Positions 7,534-13,337 of a DNA stretch of 36,366 nucleotides are shown here, in pieces. The notes beneath the pieces were generated by a model. The model saw only the letters and a list, made by a program, of their open reading frames with translations, made no database searches and was not told the origin of the DNA. The stretch is from a virus. The DNA lies in the IMG/VR virus record IMGVR_UViG_3300023172_000088, positions 1 to 36,366 of that record, one strand, 5' to 3'. The translations under genes and the position numbers were made by a program. Position 1 is the stretch's first letter. The number at the start of each line of letters is the position of its first letter.

Positions 7534-7698
7534 ATGAACACACTTACTTTAATCAAAAAGCAAATCCAAAAGGCTAACGCACTTCACGATGCTCAGATTG
7601 CGATGACCACCTATCGTGGTGTTCGCTATGAGTGCCAACAAGGTGCTGAAGAAATTCATGGAACTTTTTGTTATAGAGGACACACTTACAACAAGTAG
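7534..7698 (+). CDS. YRG-motif (DUF4278-like) mini-protein, 54 aa
   Basis: It runs from ATG at 7534 to TAG at 7696-7698. The product contains TYRGVRYE and, near the end, CYRGHTYNK. The repeated YRG-x-x-Y pattern is the hallmark of the cyanobacterial DUF4278 family, whose function is unknown. A basic N-terminal helix precedes it. A second gene with the same pattern lies at 7799. The link to a cyanobacterial family suggests host origin. Confidence 0.75.
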   Translation: MNTLTLIKKQIQKANALHDAQIAMTTYRGVRYECQQGAEEIHGTFCYRGHTYNK

Positions 7699-7702
7699 AC
7701 CC

Positions 7703-7798
7703 ATGCAGGCACTTCAAATCGCTGGACTGGGTACACTATTTTGTGTAAGTTTTATTTGTCTTATCTACGGTGAAGTCCTTCTACTAACGAAAAAATAA
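7703..7798 (+). CDS. Tiny single-pass membrane protein, 31 aa
   Basis: ATG at 7703 follows the previous stop by 4 nt; the frame ends with TAA directly before the next ATG. The product begins MQALQIAGLGTLFCVSFICL, one hydrophobic helix, then GEVLLLTKK with a basic end. Size and shape resemble the 30-40-aa subunits of photosystems and cytochrome b6f, but it matches none I can recall, so I give no name. Confidence 0.55.
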   Translation: MQALQIAGLGTLFCVSFICLIYGEVLLLTKK

Positions 7799-7969
7799 AT
7801 GGAAAACTATGTCTATCATCGTGATGACATGGATAAAGCCAGCAGACCACCCAGTTGTTATCAACTCAAATACAGAGGAGTAACATACTGGTCCTGCTAT
7901 CGGATACATTTATCCGAATATTTCGAACAATTACTATCGGTTGAACCTGTGTTCAATCGCAAACACTAG
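7799..7969 (+). CDS. Second YRG-motif mini-protein, 56 aa
   Basis: The ATG abuts the preceding stop (TAAATG). The product contains LKYRGVTYWSCYR, the same YRG core as the 7534 gene, placed between a polar N-terminus and a C-terminal helix. It looks like a diverged DUF4278-type relative. Its stop lies in the terminator stem, so it is the last gene of the unit started at 7189. Confidence 0.65.
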   Translation: MENYVYHRDDMDKASRPPSCYQLKYRGVTYWSCYRIHLSEYFEQLLSVEPVFNRKH

Positions 7970-7993
7970 GGGTTGCCAACAACCCCTTTTTTT
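7968..7993 (+). terminator. Rho-independent terminator
   Basis: AGGGGTTG (7968-7975), loop CCAA and CAACCCCT (7980-7987) form a perfect stem followed by a run of T to 7993. It closes the 7296-7969 unit. Confidence 0.92.
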
Positions 7994-8000
7994 GTATAAT
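7973..8000 (+). promoter_or_regulatory. Sigma70-type promoter embedded in the terminator
   Basis: TTGCCA (7973-7978), a 16-bp spacer and TATAAT (7995-8000) give an 11 of 12 match. The -35 lies in the stem and loop of the terminator and the spacer includes its T-run. It would start the next run of small genes from 8027. Confidence 0.65.
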
Positions 8001-8026
8001 GAGGCTAAATATGTGAAAGCAGGTGG

Positions 8027-8290
8027 ATGACACACCGAATGGACCAGATTAAACCTGACCATTATGTTACACATGAAGAGTGTAACCGAATGATTGAAGA
8101 TGCTATTCGGCAACATAATAGGAATGCTTCTTTGATTAGTATGACTCTTGGTATTATTTTTCTTGCACTATTTGCTGAAGGATTCTTCAGGGTTATTGGA
8201 ATGATCCCCCCTTTCCTGGGCATTGATGTCAACATGGTGCAGGATATTGTTGACAAGGTAAAAGAACAACTTCTTTTAGCACTGCAATGA
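8027..8290 (+). CDS. Single-pass membrane protein, 87 aa
   Basis: A charged N-terminus (to about residue 34) is followed by a hydrophobic helix containing SLISMTLGIIFLALFAEGFF and an amphipathic C-terminus. AGGTGG lies very close to this ATG, so the in-frame ATG at 8039 may be the true start. It is the first gene after the embedded promoter. No family is recognised. Confidence 0.72.
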   Translation: MTHRMDQIKPDHYVTHEECNRMIEDAIRQHNRNASLISMTLGIIFLALFAEGFFRVIGMIPPFLGIDVNMVQDIVDKVKEQLLLALQ

Positions 8291-8634
8291 CAGAAATGCC
8301 TCACTACCTGGAAATAATTGCCTGGTTGGGTCTCATATTCTTTGCCGTTTCCTTTTTTCTTCAGGGATTGATGATTGCTTCGGAGAGAAATGGATACCAA
8401 CATACTCCAAAAATTAAATCTCATCCAGAAATAGAAGAGATTAAGGGCACTGGAGTTCTTTTGGGTGTTTCTTTTCCTAGACCCACTCCAGAATTACCAG
8501 AACTGGATGAAAATGATCCATATAAGGCCCTTCAAAAAAGAGCCTTCGAGAAAAAAATAGAAGAACTTTTCGAAGAACCATCCACTTATGAGGACGATGA
8601 CGATGACGACTTCGGAGTGGCTGGAATTCGTTGA
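8287..8634 (+). CDS. Membrane protein with acidic tail, 115 aa
   Basis: One N-terminal hydrophobic helix (IIAWLGLIFFAVSFFLQGL) is followed by a cytoplasmic-type region with SHPEIEEIKGTG and LLGVSF, then a Glu-rich helix and a run of Asp near the end. A similar helix-then-HPEM layout occurs in the protein at 11970. ATGA overlap with the previous gene implies coupling. Function unknown. Confidence 0.75.
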   Translation: MTEMPHYLEIIAWLGLIFFAVSFFLQGLMIASERNGYQHTPKIKSHPEIEEIKGTGVLLGVSFPRPTPELPELDENDPYKALQKRAFEKKIEELFEEPSTYEDDDDDDFGVAGIR

Positions 8635-8725
8635 ATTCACTAGTCAAATTTTATGGTTATTTGTCTCCTGGATGTCAGGAGTATTACTAGGTTACATGGT
8701 CGGCAGAATTCACGGAGGAGACTAA
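8597..8725 (+). CDS. Tiny membrane protein, 42 aa
   Basis: ATG at 8597 lies inside the Asp-rich end of the preceding gene, in another frame, with GAGG just upstream. The product has SEWLEFVEFTSQ, then the membrane helix ILWLFVSWMSGVLLGYMVG and the end RIHGGD. The long overlap and the small size make it easy to miss, but the clear membrane segment, the ribosome site and the TAATG junction with the next ORF support it. Confidence 0.6.
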   Translation: MTMTTSEWLEFVEFTSQILWLFVSWMSGVLLGYMVGRIHGGD

Positions 8726-8811
8726 TGTCAAGTCTAACATTTTATACAATTCTTGTTTTTGGATCCATTGGATTTTTTGTACTATGGGGATTGACACACG
8801 CCTACGGATAG
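8725..8811 (+). CDS. Tiny membrane protein, 28 aa
   Basis: The start shares TAATG with the previous stop, and GGAGGAG lies 5 nt upstream, one of the strongest ribosome sites in the window. The whole protein is one hydrophobic helix, starting MSSLTFYTILVFGSIGFFVL and ending WGLTHAYG. The shape recalls the 29-aa PetN subunit of cytochrome b6f (single helix, VWG near the end), but similarity is too weak for a call. Confidence 0.6.
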   Translation: MSSLTFYTILVFGSIGFFVLWGLTHAYG

Positions 8812-8841
8812 AAACGTAGTTCTCGCAGGGAATTATTACAC

Positions 8842-9054
8842 ATGAGACAAAATTTAATCTTATTGGCGTGTCTTTCGCCAGTCGCAATCATCTACATAGT
8901 AATGAAACTTGCAGTATGGTTAACTGCCGTTAATGCTGAATCGGATTATGTCAGAAAAGAACCATTTCGACAACGAGGACCCTTCGTGGCAAATCCATAT
9001 GAAGACGTTGATGAAGAGGAAGAGGAATATGGAAGTCGTACAGATTATCGATAA
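8842..9054 (+). CDS. Membrane-anchored acidic protein, 70 aa
   Basis: The N-terminal helix LILLACLSPVAIIYIVMKLA could be an anchor or signal. The rest is polar and ends in an Asp/Glu-rich stretch (DVDEEEEEYGSR). AGGGA precedes the ATG. No family is recognised. Confidence 0.7.
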   Translation: MRQNLILLACLSPVAIIYIVMKLAVWLTAVNAESDYVRKEPFRQRGPFVANPYEDVDEEEEEYGSRTDYR

Positions 9055-9175
9055 TGCTCTTTATGAGTGGTATTCTGAACGAGGATTAACTGTACCACAG
9101 TGGAAACAACAAAAAAATCCACAGTGGTGGATTGATTATTTAATTGACTTAGGCATCGACCCGACAAACCCATGA
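9029..9175 (+). CDS. Small soluble hypothetical protein, 48 aa
   Basis: I place the start at 9029 because AAGAGGA lies just upstream; the frame is open further back without a ribosome site. The protein has an aromatic-rich sequence with LYEWYSERGLTVPQW and WWIDYLIDLGID, likely a compact helical fold. It overlaps the previous gene by 26 nt and the next by 4 nt. Confidence 0.65.
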   Translation: MEVVQIIDNALYEWYSERGLTVPQWKQQKNPQWWIDYLIDLGIDPTNP

Positions 9176-9303
9176 TGTTAAAGACTGCATTACTTTGGAT
9201 CTCCATCCCATTTGTTATTACTACGTTGATAATGGGATTCTATAAAGGAGAGAATGATTACTACGATTCAGATGACTACGATGGTAATGGAACTGCCCAC
9301 TAA
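9172..9303 (+). CDS. Tiny membrane protein with acidic tail, 43 aa
   Basis: ATGA overlap with the upstream stop. A hydrophobic helix (ALLWISIPFVITTLIMGF) is followed by a Tyr/Asp-rich tail. It shares the helix-plus-acidic-tail layout of its neighbours at 8287 and 8842. Confidence 0.62.
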   Translation: MMLKTALLWISIPFVITTLIMGFYKGENDYYDSDDYDGNGTAH

Positions 9304-9326
9304 ATATTGATAACGTTTTGGTTATT

Positions 9327-9605
9327 ATGAAAAAGAGAATACTAAAGTTGATTGAAAAATCTCTTCGGTTTCACCATCAAGACATCCATAAAGAATTGGA
9401 TGAAATTAAACTCCATCTTGCTTCTATTATGGGCAAGTTGGAGTCTTTGAGTGTTGAAACAGATAATAAAGAGGCTTTAAAACAGGTTATCAAACACGAA
9501 TTGAATAACACCTCTTTCAAATGGAACAATGAATATAAATTTGTTCCTGCTGGACAAAACGGTGACTCTCTGTTATCATACGAAGGCACCACTGAAGGAC
9601 AATGA
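9327..9605 (+). CDS. Hypothetical helical protein, 92 aa
   Basis: ATG at 9327 is preferred over an in-frame TTG 9 nt upstream. The N-terminus is basic and helical (MKKRILKLIEKSLRFHHQD), followed by a likely coiled coil and a polar C-terminus. No membrane segment and no motif are seen. The stop overlaps the next start by 4 nt. Confidence 0.7.
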   Translation: MKKRILKLIEKSLRFHHQDIHKELDEIKLHLASIMGKLESLSVETDNKEALKQVIKHELNNTSFKWNNEYKFVPAGQNGDSLLSYEGTTEGQ

Positions 9606-9883
9606 CTTTTTTATTTCTGATCTTATTGAATTTTGTATTGTTTCTGTACATAAAAATTCGGTTGGAGAAAAAGTTTCAGAACTCTTACACTGTTTTCTTG
9701 ACGGATGGTGAAGGTAATCGGCAGAGGTTGTCTGATACAATCTCTTACCTTTTGGAACAAAGTCAAGTCCAAGAGAAGAGACTTCTCTATATTGTAGATG
9801 AGATGGCCCAACAGTGGGATTCCATTGAACTCATTAAAGATCAATTAGAACTGGAGGATCAAAATGGATCACAACAAACATGA
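9602..9883 (+). CDS. Membrane-anchored coiled-coil protein, 93 aa
   Basis: The first 20 residues (MTFLFLILLNFVLFLYIKIR) form a membrane anchor; the rest is a charged helix with coiled-coil character. GAAGGA precedes the ATG. Anchor and coil suggest a structural or spanin-like role, but no peptidase or lipobox motif supports a lysis call. Confidence 0.7.
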   Translation: MTFLFLILLNFVLFLYIKIRLEKKFQNSYTVFLTDGEGNRQRLSDTISYLLEQSQVQEKRLLYIVDEMAQQWDSIELIKDQLELEDQNGSQQT

Positions 9884-10049
9884 GAAACGCCGCGATGCTC
9901 TTGGATTGTTTTATGAGTCTGTGTTAAAGCCGGACTCTGAACTCCGACAGTGTGCTCATAACCAGGAATGTTATCATGAGTTGATGGAATGGCGCGAAGA
10001 AGTAATTAGGTATCTAGATGAAAGACGAAACCAAGAGTTTAATTCCTGA
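9864..10049 (+). CDS. Small charged protein, 61 aa
   Basis: GGAGGA lies 5 nt before the ATG, an excellent ribosome site inside the previous gene. The product is very rich in charged residues, helical, with two Cys (QCAHNQECYHEL) that could form a disulfide or bind metal with the nearby His. No family is known to me. Confidence 0.7.
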   Translation: MDHNKHEKRRDALGLFYESVLKPDSELRQCAHNQECYHELMEWREEVIRYLDERRNQEFNS

Positions 10050-10290
10050 ACATCCACATGCACATTTGATTGATTCTGGAAATTGGTATGATCATGGGAC
10101 AGGAAAATTTGAACTCCGCAAGAACAGATTTGGATTGTGGTCTAGCTATGGTGAGGATGGTGCGGAGTATGTCACCGCACTTAACAAGGAAAGTTGTTTC
10201 ACTGGAACTTTGTTCTTCCTACATGGCAAAAAATACGGATTTGCAGATGAAGCTAAATCGTATGCTGGAACTGTCGGTGGAAAACTGTAG
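10018..10290 (+). CDS. Hypothetical protein, 90 aa
   Basis: Overlaps the preceding gene by 32 nt in another frame, with AGG upstream. The product contains HPHAHLIDSGNWYDHG and a repeated aromatic-Gly beta pattern (FGLWSSYGEDGAEY, HGKKYGFADE), suggesting a small beta domain. It is the last gene before the talC-operon promoter. Confidence 0.7.
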   Translation: MKDETKSLIPEHPHAHLIDSGNWYDHGTGKFELRKNRFGLWSSYGEDGAEYVTALNKESCFTGTLFFLHGKKYGFADEAKSYAGTVGGKL

Positions 10291-10319
10291 TTGACTGATC
10301 CTATATAAGGAGATATAAT
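10291..10319 (+). promoter_or_regulatory. Sigma70-type promoter of the talC operon
   Basis: TTGACT (10291-10296), a 17-bp spacer and TATAAT (10314-10319) match 11 of 12 consensus positions. The -35 starts directly after the upstream stop codon. It would drive the genes from 10318 through talC and the glutaredoxin ending at 11769, and suggests early expression by host polymerase. Confidence 0.82.
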
Positions 10320-10383
10320 GCCAACATATTGGGAGATTCCAAATGGCTCAACAACACTTAATCCAACTCCGTTACTGTTTTAA
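10318..10383 (+). CDS. 21-codon leader ORF with strong ribosome site
   Basis: AAGGAG (10307-10312) lies 5 nt before this ATG, so the ORF looks translated. It encodes MPTYWEIPNGSTTLNPTPLL plus F and ends within the next gene, in a different frame. Its ATG overlaps the promoter -10, so a transcript from that promoter alone would omit it. It could be a leader peptide, or the front of a protein joined to the next ORF by a frameshift. Confidence 0.4.
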   Translation: MPTYWEIPNGSTTLNPTPLLF

Positions 10384-10495
10384 AGAGTTCCCCAAAACAA
10401 CTCTTTCTGTATATCTGAAGGATATGAAAGAGGTTGAGAAGTACAAACAGGAACACCCAAATTATATGTTCTTGGAGACTCTTCAAAATGTATGA
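10343..10495 (+). CDS. Small hypothetical protein, 50 aa
   Basis: GGGAG (10331-10335) lies 7 nt before the ATG. The product includes LKDMKEVEKYKQEHPN, a pattern like the C-terminal half of the short MPTY-type (FmdB-like, Cys-less) proteins common in T4-like cyanophages. The missing MPTY start is found in the overlapping ORF at 10318. The stop overlaps the next gene. Confidence 0.6.
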   Translation: MAQQHLIQLRYCFKEFPKTTLSVYLKDMKEVEKYKQEHPNYMFLETLQNV

Positions 10496-10685
10496 AGACT
10501 TAAATTGTTTTGAAAAGGCTCTTTCTCATTTTGGAACGAGAGTTGATATTATTGTTGCTCTTGAAGTCGGTGACAAAATTGATGGGGAAGTTGCCTATCA
10601 AATGATTAAAAAAGAACTTAAGGATCTGAAAAAGATTCGTAAACAATTTAAAATTGACTCCAATTGTGGAGATTGTGAACTATGA
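10488..10685 (+). CDS. Small hypothetical protein, 65 aa
   Basis: ATG at 10488 is preferred over an earlier in-frame TTG. The product is helical and charged (ALSHFGTRVDIIVALEVGDK) and ends in NCGDCEL, a CxxC pair. The CGDC end could bind metal or cycle as a disulfide. It overlaps talC by 4 nt and should be co-translated with it. Confidence 0.68.
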   Translation: MYEDLNCFEKALSHFGTRVDIIVALEVGDKIDGEVAYQMIKKELKDLKKIRKQFKIDSNCGDCEL

Positions 10686-11335
10686 AAATTTTTCTTGATA
10701 CAGCAAACATCGAAGAGATCCGTAAGGCGGATGCCACAGGTCTCATAGACGGTGTTACAACAAACCCAACTCTTATCCTTAAGTCGGGTAAAGACCCCGT
10801 AGAGACGATTAGGGAGATCTCTCAGGAGTTTCCTCACTTCGAATCTATTTCTGCAGAGGTTGTCGCTGACGATGCTCTGGAAATGCTCGAACAGGCCCAG
10901 GTCTTCAGAGACATGCCGAATGTTACTATCAAAGTACCATGTACAGTTGAGGGTCTCAAGGCATGTAAACTTCTCTGTGCAGCCGGATTTACTACCAATG
11001 TTACTTTGGTATTCTCTGTTGCACAGGCAATTCTTGCTGCAAAGGCTGGTGCAACTTATGTTTCTCCCTTTGTTGGAAGAGTATCCGATAACTCTTTTGG
11101 TGGTATCGAATTGATTCGTTCTATTTCCGAATGTTATCGTGAACATATGGTCCGCACTAATATCCTTTCCGCTTCACTTCGTGAAGTGAGTCAGGTTTCT
11201 CAATCCTTTACTTGTGGTGCAGAAGTCTGTACTATGCCTGTAAAGGTATTTGATAAAATGTACGATCATGTATTGACTGAGAAAGGTTTGGAACTTTTCC
11301 AAAAAGATTGGGATTCTATTAATGGCACTGTCTGA
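10682..11335 (+). CDS. talC: Transaldolase (TalC type)
   Basis: The 217-aa protein is of the short TalC/fructose-6-phosphate aldolase type, unlike the longer host TalB (about 330 aa). It starts MKIFLDTANIEEIRKADATG, has DGVTTNPTL, the catalytic Lys in VTIKVPCTVEGLKAC, and the phosphate-binding AGATYVSPFVGRVSD. Transaldolase moves a dihydroxyacetone unit between sugar phosphates in the pentose phosphate pathway. It is a common cyanophage gene and, with cp12 at 28941, would favour carbon flow to ribose-5-phosphate and NADPH. It sits mid-operon after a sigma70-type promoter. Confidence 0.97.
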   Translation: MKIFLDTANIEEIRKADATGLIDGVTTNPTLILKSGKDPVETIREISQEFPHFESISAEVVADDALEMLEQAQVFRDMPNVTIKVPCTVEGLKACKLLCAAGFTTNVTLVFSVAQAILAAKAGATYVSPFVGRVSDNSFGGIELIRSISECYREHMVRTNILSASLREVSQVSQSFTCGAEVCTMPVKVFDKMYDHVLTEKGLELFQKDWDSINGTV

Positions 11336-11531
11336 TTCCGTTATTGAATCCCTAAAAGAAGCGGATGCTTGTCTTCGTAATGCCCTTGCGTATGCTGCTC
11401 GTCAAGAGGAACCATATGTGGCATTAAACATCTCTAAGATGTTAGTAGATATCGATTCTCTTATTTGTACTGATCGACTTCTCGATGACATGCAAGACAT
11501 GCTTAACGATAAAAAACACGAAGACGATTAA
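11322..11531 (+). CDS. Small helical hypothetical protein, 69 aa
   Basis: Overlaps the talC end by 14 nt. The product (SDSVIESLKEADACLRNALA at the start) is almost wholly helical with an acidic end. It has no membrane segment or known motif. Tight packing between talC and a glutaredoxin suggests co-expression. Confidence 0.7.
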   Translation: MALSDSVIESLKEADACLRNALAYAARQEEPYVALNISKMLVDIDSLICTDRLLDDMQDMLNDKKHEDD

Positions 11532-11532
11532 C

Positions 11533-11769
11533 ATGTACACAATTTACGGTAAAAAAAACTGCGGTTTATGTAGAAAAATTATCATGGTTCTTGAGCTTCT
11601 TGGAAAGCCGTACAGCTATAAAGAACTCGAAGTTGATTTTACCGAGCAATATTTCATGGATAAATTTCCTGGAAAAAATCAGTTCCCGCAAGTAATGCTG
11701 GACGAAAAACACCTAGGAGATTGCAATGAAACTATTGCTTATCTCAAAGAACATCGCATCCTCAGTTGA
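11533..11769 (+). CDS. Glutaredoxin-like protein (CGLC)
   Basis: I start at the ATG at 11533 because this begins the N-terminal strand (MYTIYGKKNCGLCRK). The 78-aa protein has Cys10-Gly-Leu-Cys13, a cis-Pro loop (QFPQV) and GDCNET. It is a paralogue of the glutaredoxin at 5905 with a different active-site dipeptide. It follows the previous stop by 1 nt and is the last gene of the talC operon. Confidence 0.88.
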   Translation: MYTIYGKKNCGLCRKIIMVLELLGKPYSYKELEVDFTEQYFMDKFPGKNQFPQVMLDEKHLGDCNETIAYLKEHRILS

Positions 11770-11771
11770 TG

Positions 11772-11796
11772 GGAGATCGTGATCTCCACATAAATA
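11772..11796 (+). promoter_or_regulatory. Hairpin followed by a candidate late promoter
   Basis: A perfect stem GGAGATC/GATCTCC (11772-11787) around GT lies 2 nt after the glutaredoxin stop, and CATAAATA (11789-11796) follows at once. There is no T-run, so the hairpin is not a classic terminator. The pair sits at a gene boundary 14 nt before the ATG at 11811, which fits a late promoter for the next gene. Confidence 0.5.
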
Positions 11797-11810
11797 GAGG
11801 TGTGGACTTA

Positions 11811-11948
11811 ATGCTATCGGGAGGCGGCCCAAAAGAGATCAAGGAGTCTAGAAAGACCTGGGAAGTCTACTTCGGTAAGTTGATCAATATCTTCCACAGA
11901 GAGATTGACTTTCACCTACAGGTTTCCCTTGATATAAGAAAGAAGTAA
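11811..11948 (+). CDS. Small basic protein, 45 aa
   Basis: The frame is open from 11769, but the hairpin and late-type motif before 11811 and the AGAGGTG ribosome-like site favour the shorter form, starting MLSGGGPKEIKESRKTWEVY. The end, HREIDFHLQVSLDIRKK, is a beta-type strand with a basic tail. It looks like a conserved cyanophage mini-protein without known function. Confidence 0.6.
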   Translation: MLSGGGPKEIKESRKTWEVYFGKLINIFHREIDFHLQVSLDIRKK

Positions 11949-11969
11949 TGCCCGTGGGAGGTACAGAAC

Positions 11970-12194
11970 ATGGAAGTAACACTTGTTGCGATATTTGTTT
12001 TAATAAGTGTGATGTTTTTGCTGATTGGTGGTATAATTGGTTGGTTATATCAGCAGCATCAGTTCTACACTGCGACACCCGCCCTCCATCCAGAGATGTT
12101 TGATGTCAATGGTAATGTTATTCCTGATGAAATTTTAGCCGTGAGGTTTGAAAACAATTATGACGACTACGAAGAGATCGACGACGAGGACTAA
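11970..12194 (+). CDS. Single-pass membrane protein, 74 aa
   Basis: GGGAGGT lies upstream of the ATG. A long hydrophobic helix (VAIFVLISVMFLLIGGIIGW) precedes ALHPEMFDVNGNVIPDEI and an acidic end (DDYEEIDDED). The helix-then-HPEM layout is shared with the protein at 8287. Function unknown. The last 35 nt overlap the next gene. Confidence 0.78.
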   Translation: MEVTLVAIFVLISVMFLLIGGIIGWLYQQHQFYTATPALHPEMFDVNGNVIPDEILAVRFENNYDDYEEIDDED

Positions 12195-12726
12195 AAAAAC
12201 CACGTCTACTACTGCGAAAAAAACCACAACAGGACCAAAGAGTATCAAAGTTCAAAAGATTGAACTGCGACCAAACTCTTTGGTCCATGAAATTCTTGGA
12301 GCAGTTGTGCAAGAGAGAACAAAGGCAAAGAAAGTAGATATTCTTCGCAATTATGGTGGAGACTTCCTGAAAGCTTTGTTCATTTGGAACTATGATCCGT
12401 CAGTGATCTCAATGATTCCTGCGGGGGATGTTCCATACCAACCTCTGACTGAAGAGGCTGCCCCAGATCCTAAGAGAGGTATCCCTCAACGTTCTACTCT
12501 GAGAAACGAGTGGAAACGTCTTTATGTTTTTGTTAAGGGTGGAAATGATGCCCTCAATAAGATCAAGAGGGAGACCATGTTTATCAATATGCTTGAGTCC
12601 TTGCATCCAGAAGAGGCAAAGGTTCTTTGTTTGGTTAAAGATAAGAATCTCCAAAGTGCATATCCAATCACTCAAGAGATTATCTCCGAAGCATATCCCG
12701 ACATTCAATGGGGAGGTAGAAGTTAA
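12160..12726 (+). CDS. Conserved-looking cyanophage protein, 188 aa (DUF6433-like, tentative)
   Basis: ATG at 12160 is chosen over an in-frame TTG at 12148. The first 25 residues are a Thr/Lys-rich disordered region whose ACG and AAG codons come from the acidic tail of the overlapping gene. The body starts near ELRPNSLVHEILGAVVQER and is helical, with HPEEAKVLCLVKDKNL near the end. I associate such proteins with the phage family DUF6433, but only by pattern memory. It is co-transcribed with small genes leading to thyX. Confidence 0.75.
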   Translation: MTTTKRSTTRTKKTTSTTAKKTTTGPKSIKVQKIELRPNSLVHEILGAVVQERTKAKKVDILRNYGGDFLKALFIWNYDPSVISMIPAGDVPYQPLTEEAAPDPKRGIPQRSTLRNEWKRLYVFVKGGNDALNKIKRETMFINMLESLHPEEAKVLCLVKDKNLQSAYPITQEIISEAYPDIQWGGRS

Positions 12727-12986
12727 TGGGGAAGGGAGTGAATATCATTCACCAGGACTGTGATCCTTCTATGGCCGATGACAGATCTTTACCTTACACT
12801 GCATATCTTGTAGAGTATGAAGACAACGGACAACGAAAGTTTGATATTTCTGTCGCGCCAAAGAGAGTTGATATTTTCGATTATTACTGGGACAGATTTA
12901 GATCAGTAATTAATATGACTCAATCGGAAGGTAGAGTCAACCCTAAACTTTGGGGTGCTCAAGTTAAATCATCTAAGAAAAAATGA
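12726..12986 (+). CDS. Hypothetical protein, 86 aa
   Basis: The ATG shares one base with the upstream stop (TAATG). The product has YTAYLVEYEDNGQRKFDISV, a beta-strand-rich middle, then VDIFDYYWDRFRS and a basic tail. No motif is recognised. The stop overlaps the next start by 4 nt. Confidence 0.75.
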   Translation: MGKGVNIIHQDCDPSMADDRSLPYTAYLVEYEDNGQRKFDISVAPKRVDIFDYYWDRFRSVINMTQSEGRVNPKLWGAQVKSSKKK

Positions 12987-13198
12987 CTGAAGATGGGAAT
13001 GCCGAAGTCACCTATAACCTTGATGAAATTCAAAAGGTGACTCGGACTTATAAGAAATTGAAAAAGTACATGAAGTCAAACATCTATGAGATTCGTAGTC
13101 TCAGTGGTGTAGACGATACTATCACTAAATTATTGAGAGACTATGGCCCAGACGCAGAGAGTAAAGACAACACCACAGAACGTACAGGAGGCGAATGA
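12983..13198 (+). CDS. Small charged protein, 71 aa
   Basis: ATGA overlap with the previous gene. The product is helical and charged (LDEIQKVTRTYKKLKKYMKS), with a disordered acidic end. No family is recognised. The last 56 nt are shared with the next gene in another frame. Confidence 0.68.
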   Translation: MTEDGNAEVTYNLDEIQKVTRTYKKLKKYMKSNIYEIRSLSGVDDTITKLLRDYGPDAESKDNTTERTGGE

Positions 13199-13337
13199 AG
13201 CCCTCTTTTACGCTAAAATGAATCTTCCTGCTGCGGCGGATCATTGTGGTATGACCAATAAGGAAATGAAATTGACCTTTTGGGAATATTTAAAGTATCA
13301 TCCGCCCATTTATACCAATGAAGACTCAGGTACTTGA
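13143..13337 (+). CDS. Small hypothetical protein, 64 aa
   Basis: GAGAGA precedes the ATG. After a polar start the product has EALFYAKMNLPAAADHCGMT and KEMKLTFWEYLKYHPP, which looks like a small helix-turn-helix-type domain (MNLPAAADHCGM as a turn region). DNA binding is only a suggestion. It overlaps both neighbours. Confidence 0.65.
   Translation: MAQTQRVKTTPQNVQEANEALFYAKMNLPAAADHCGMTNKEMKLTFWEYLKYHPPIYTNEDSGT

Noticed and set aside
11173-11190. Inverted repeat TCACTTC/GAAGTGA within talC
   Set aside because: It lies in conserved coding sequence, has no T-run and is likely incidental.
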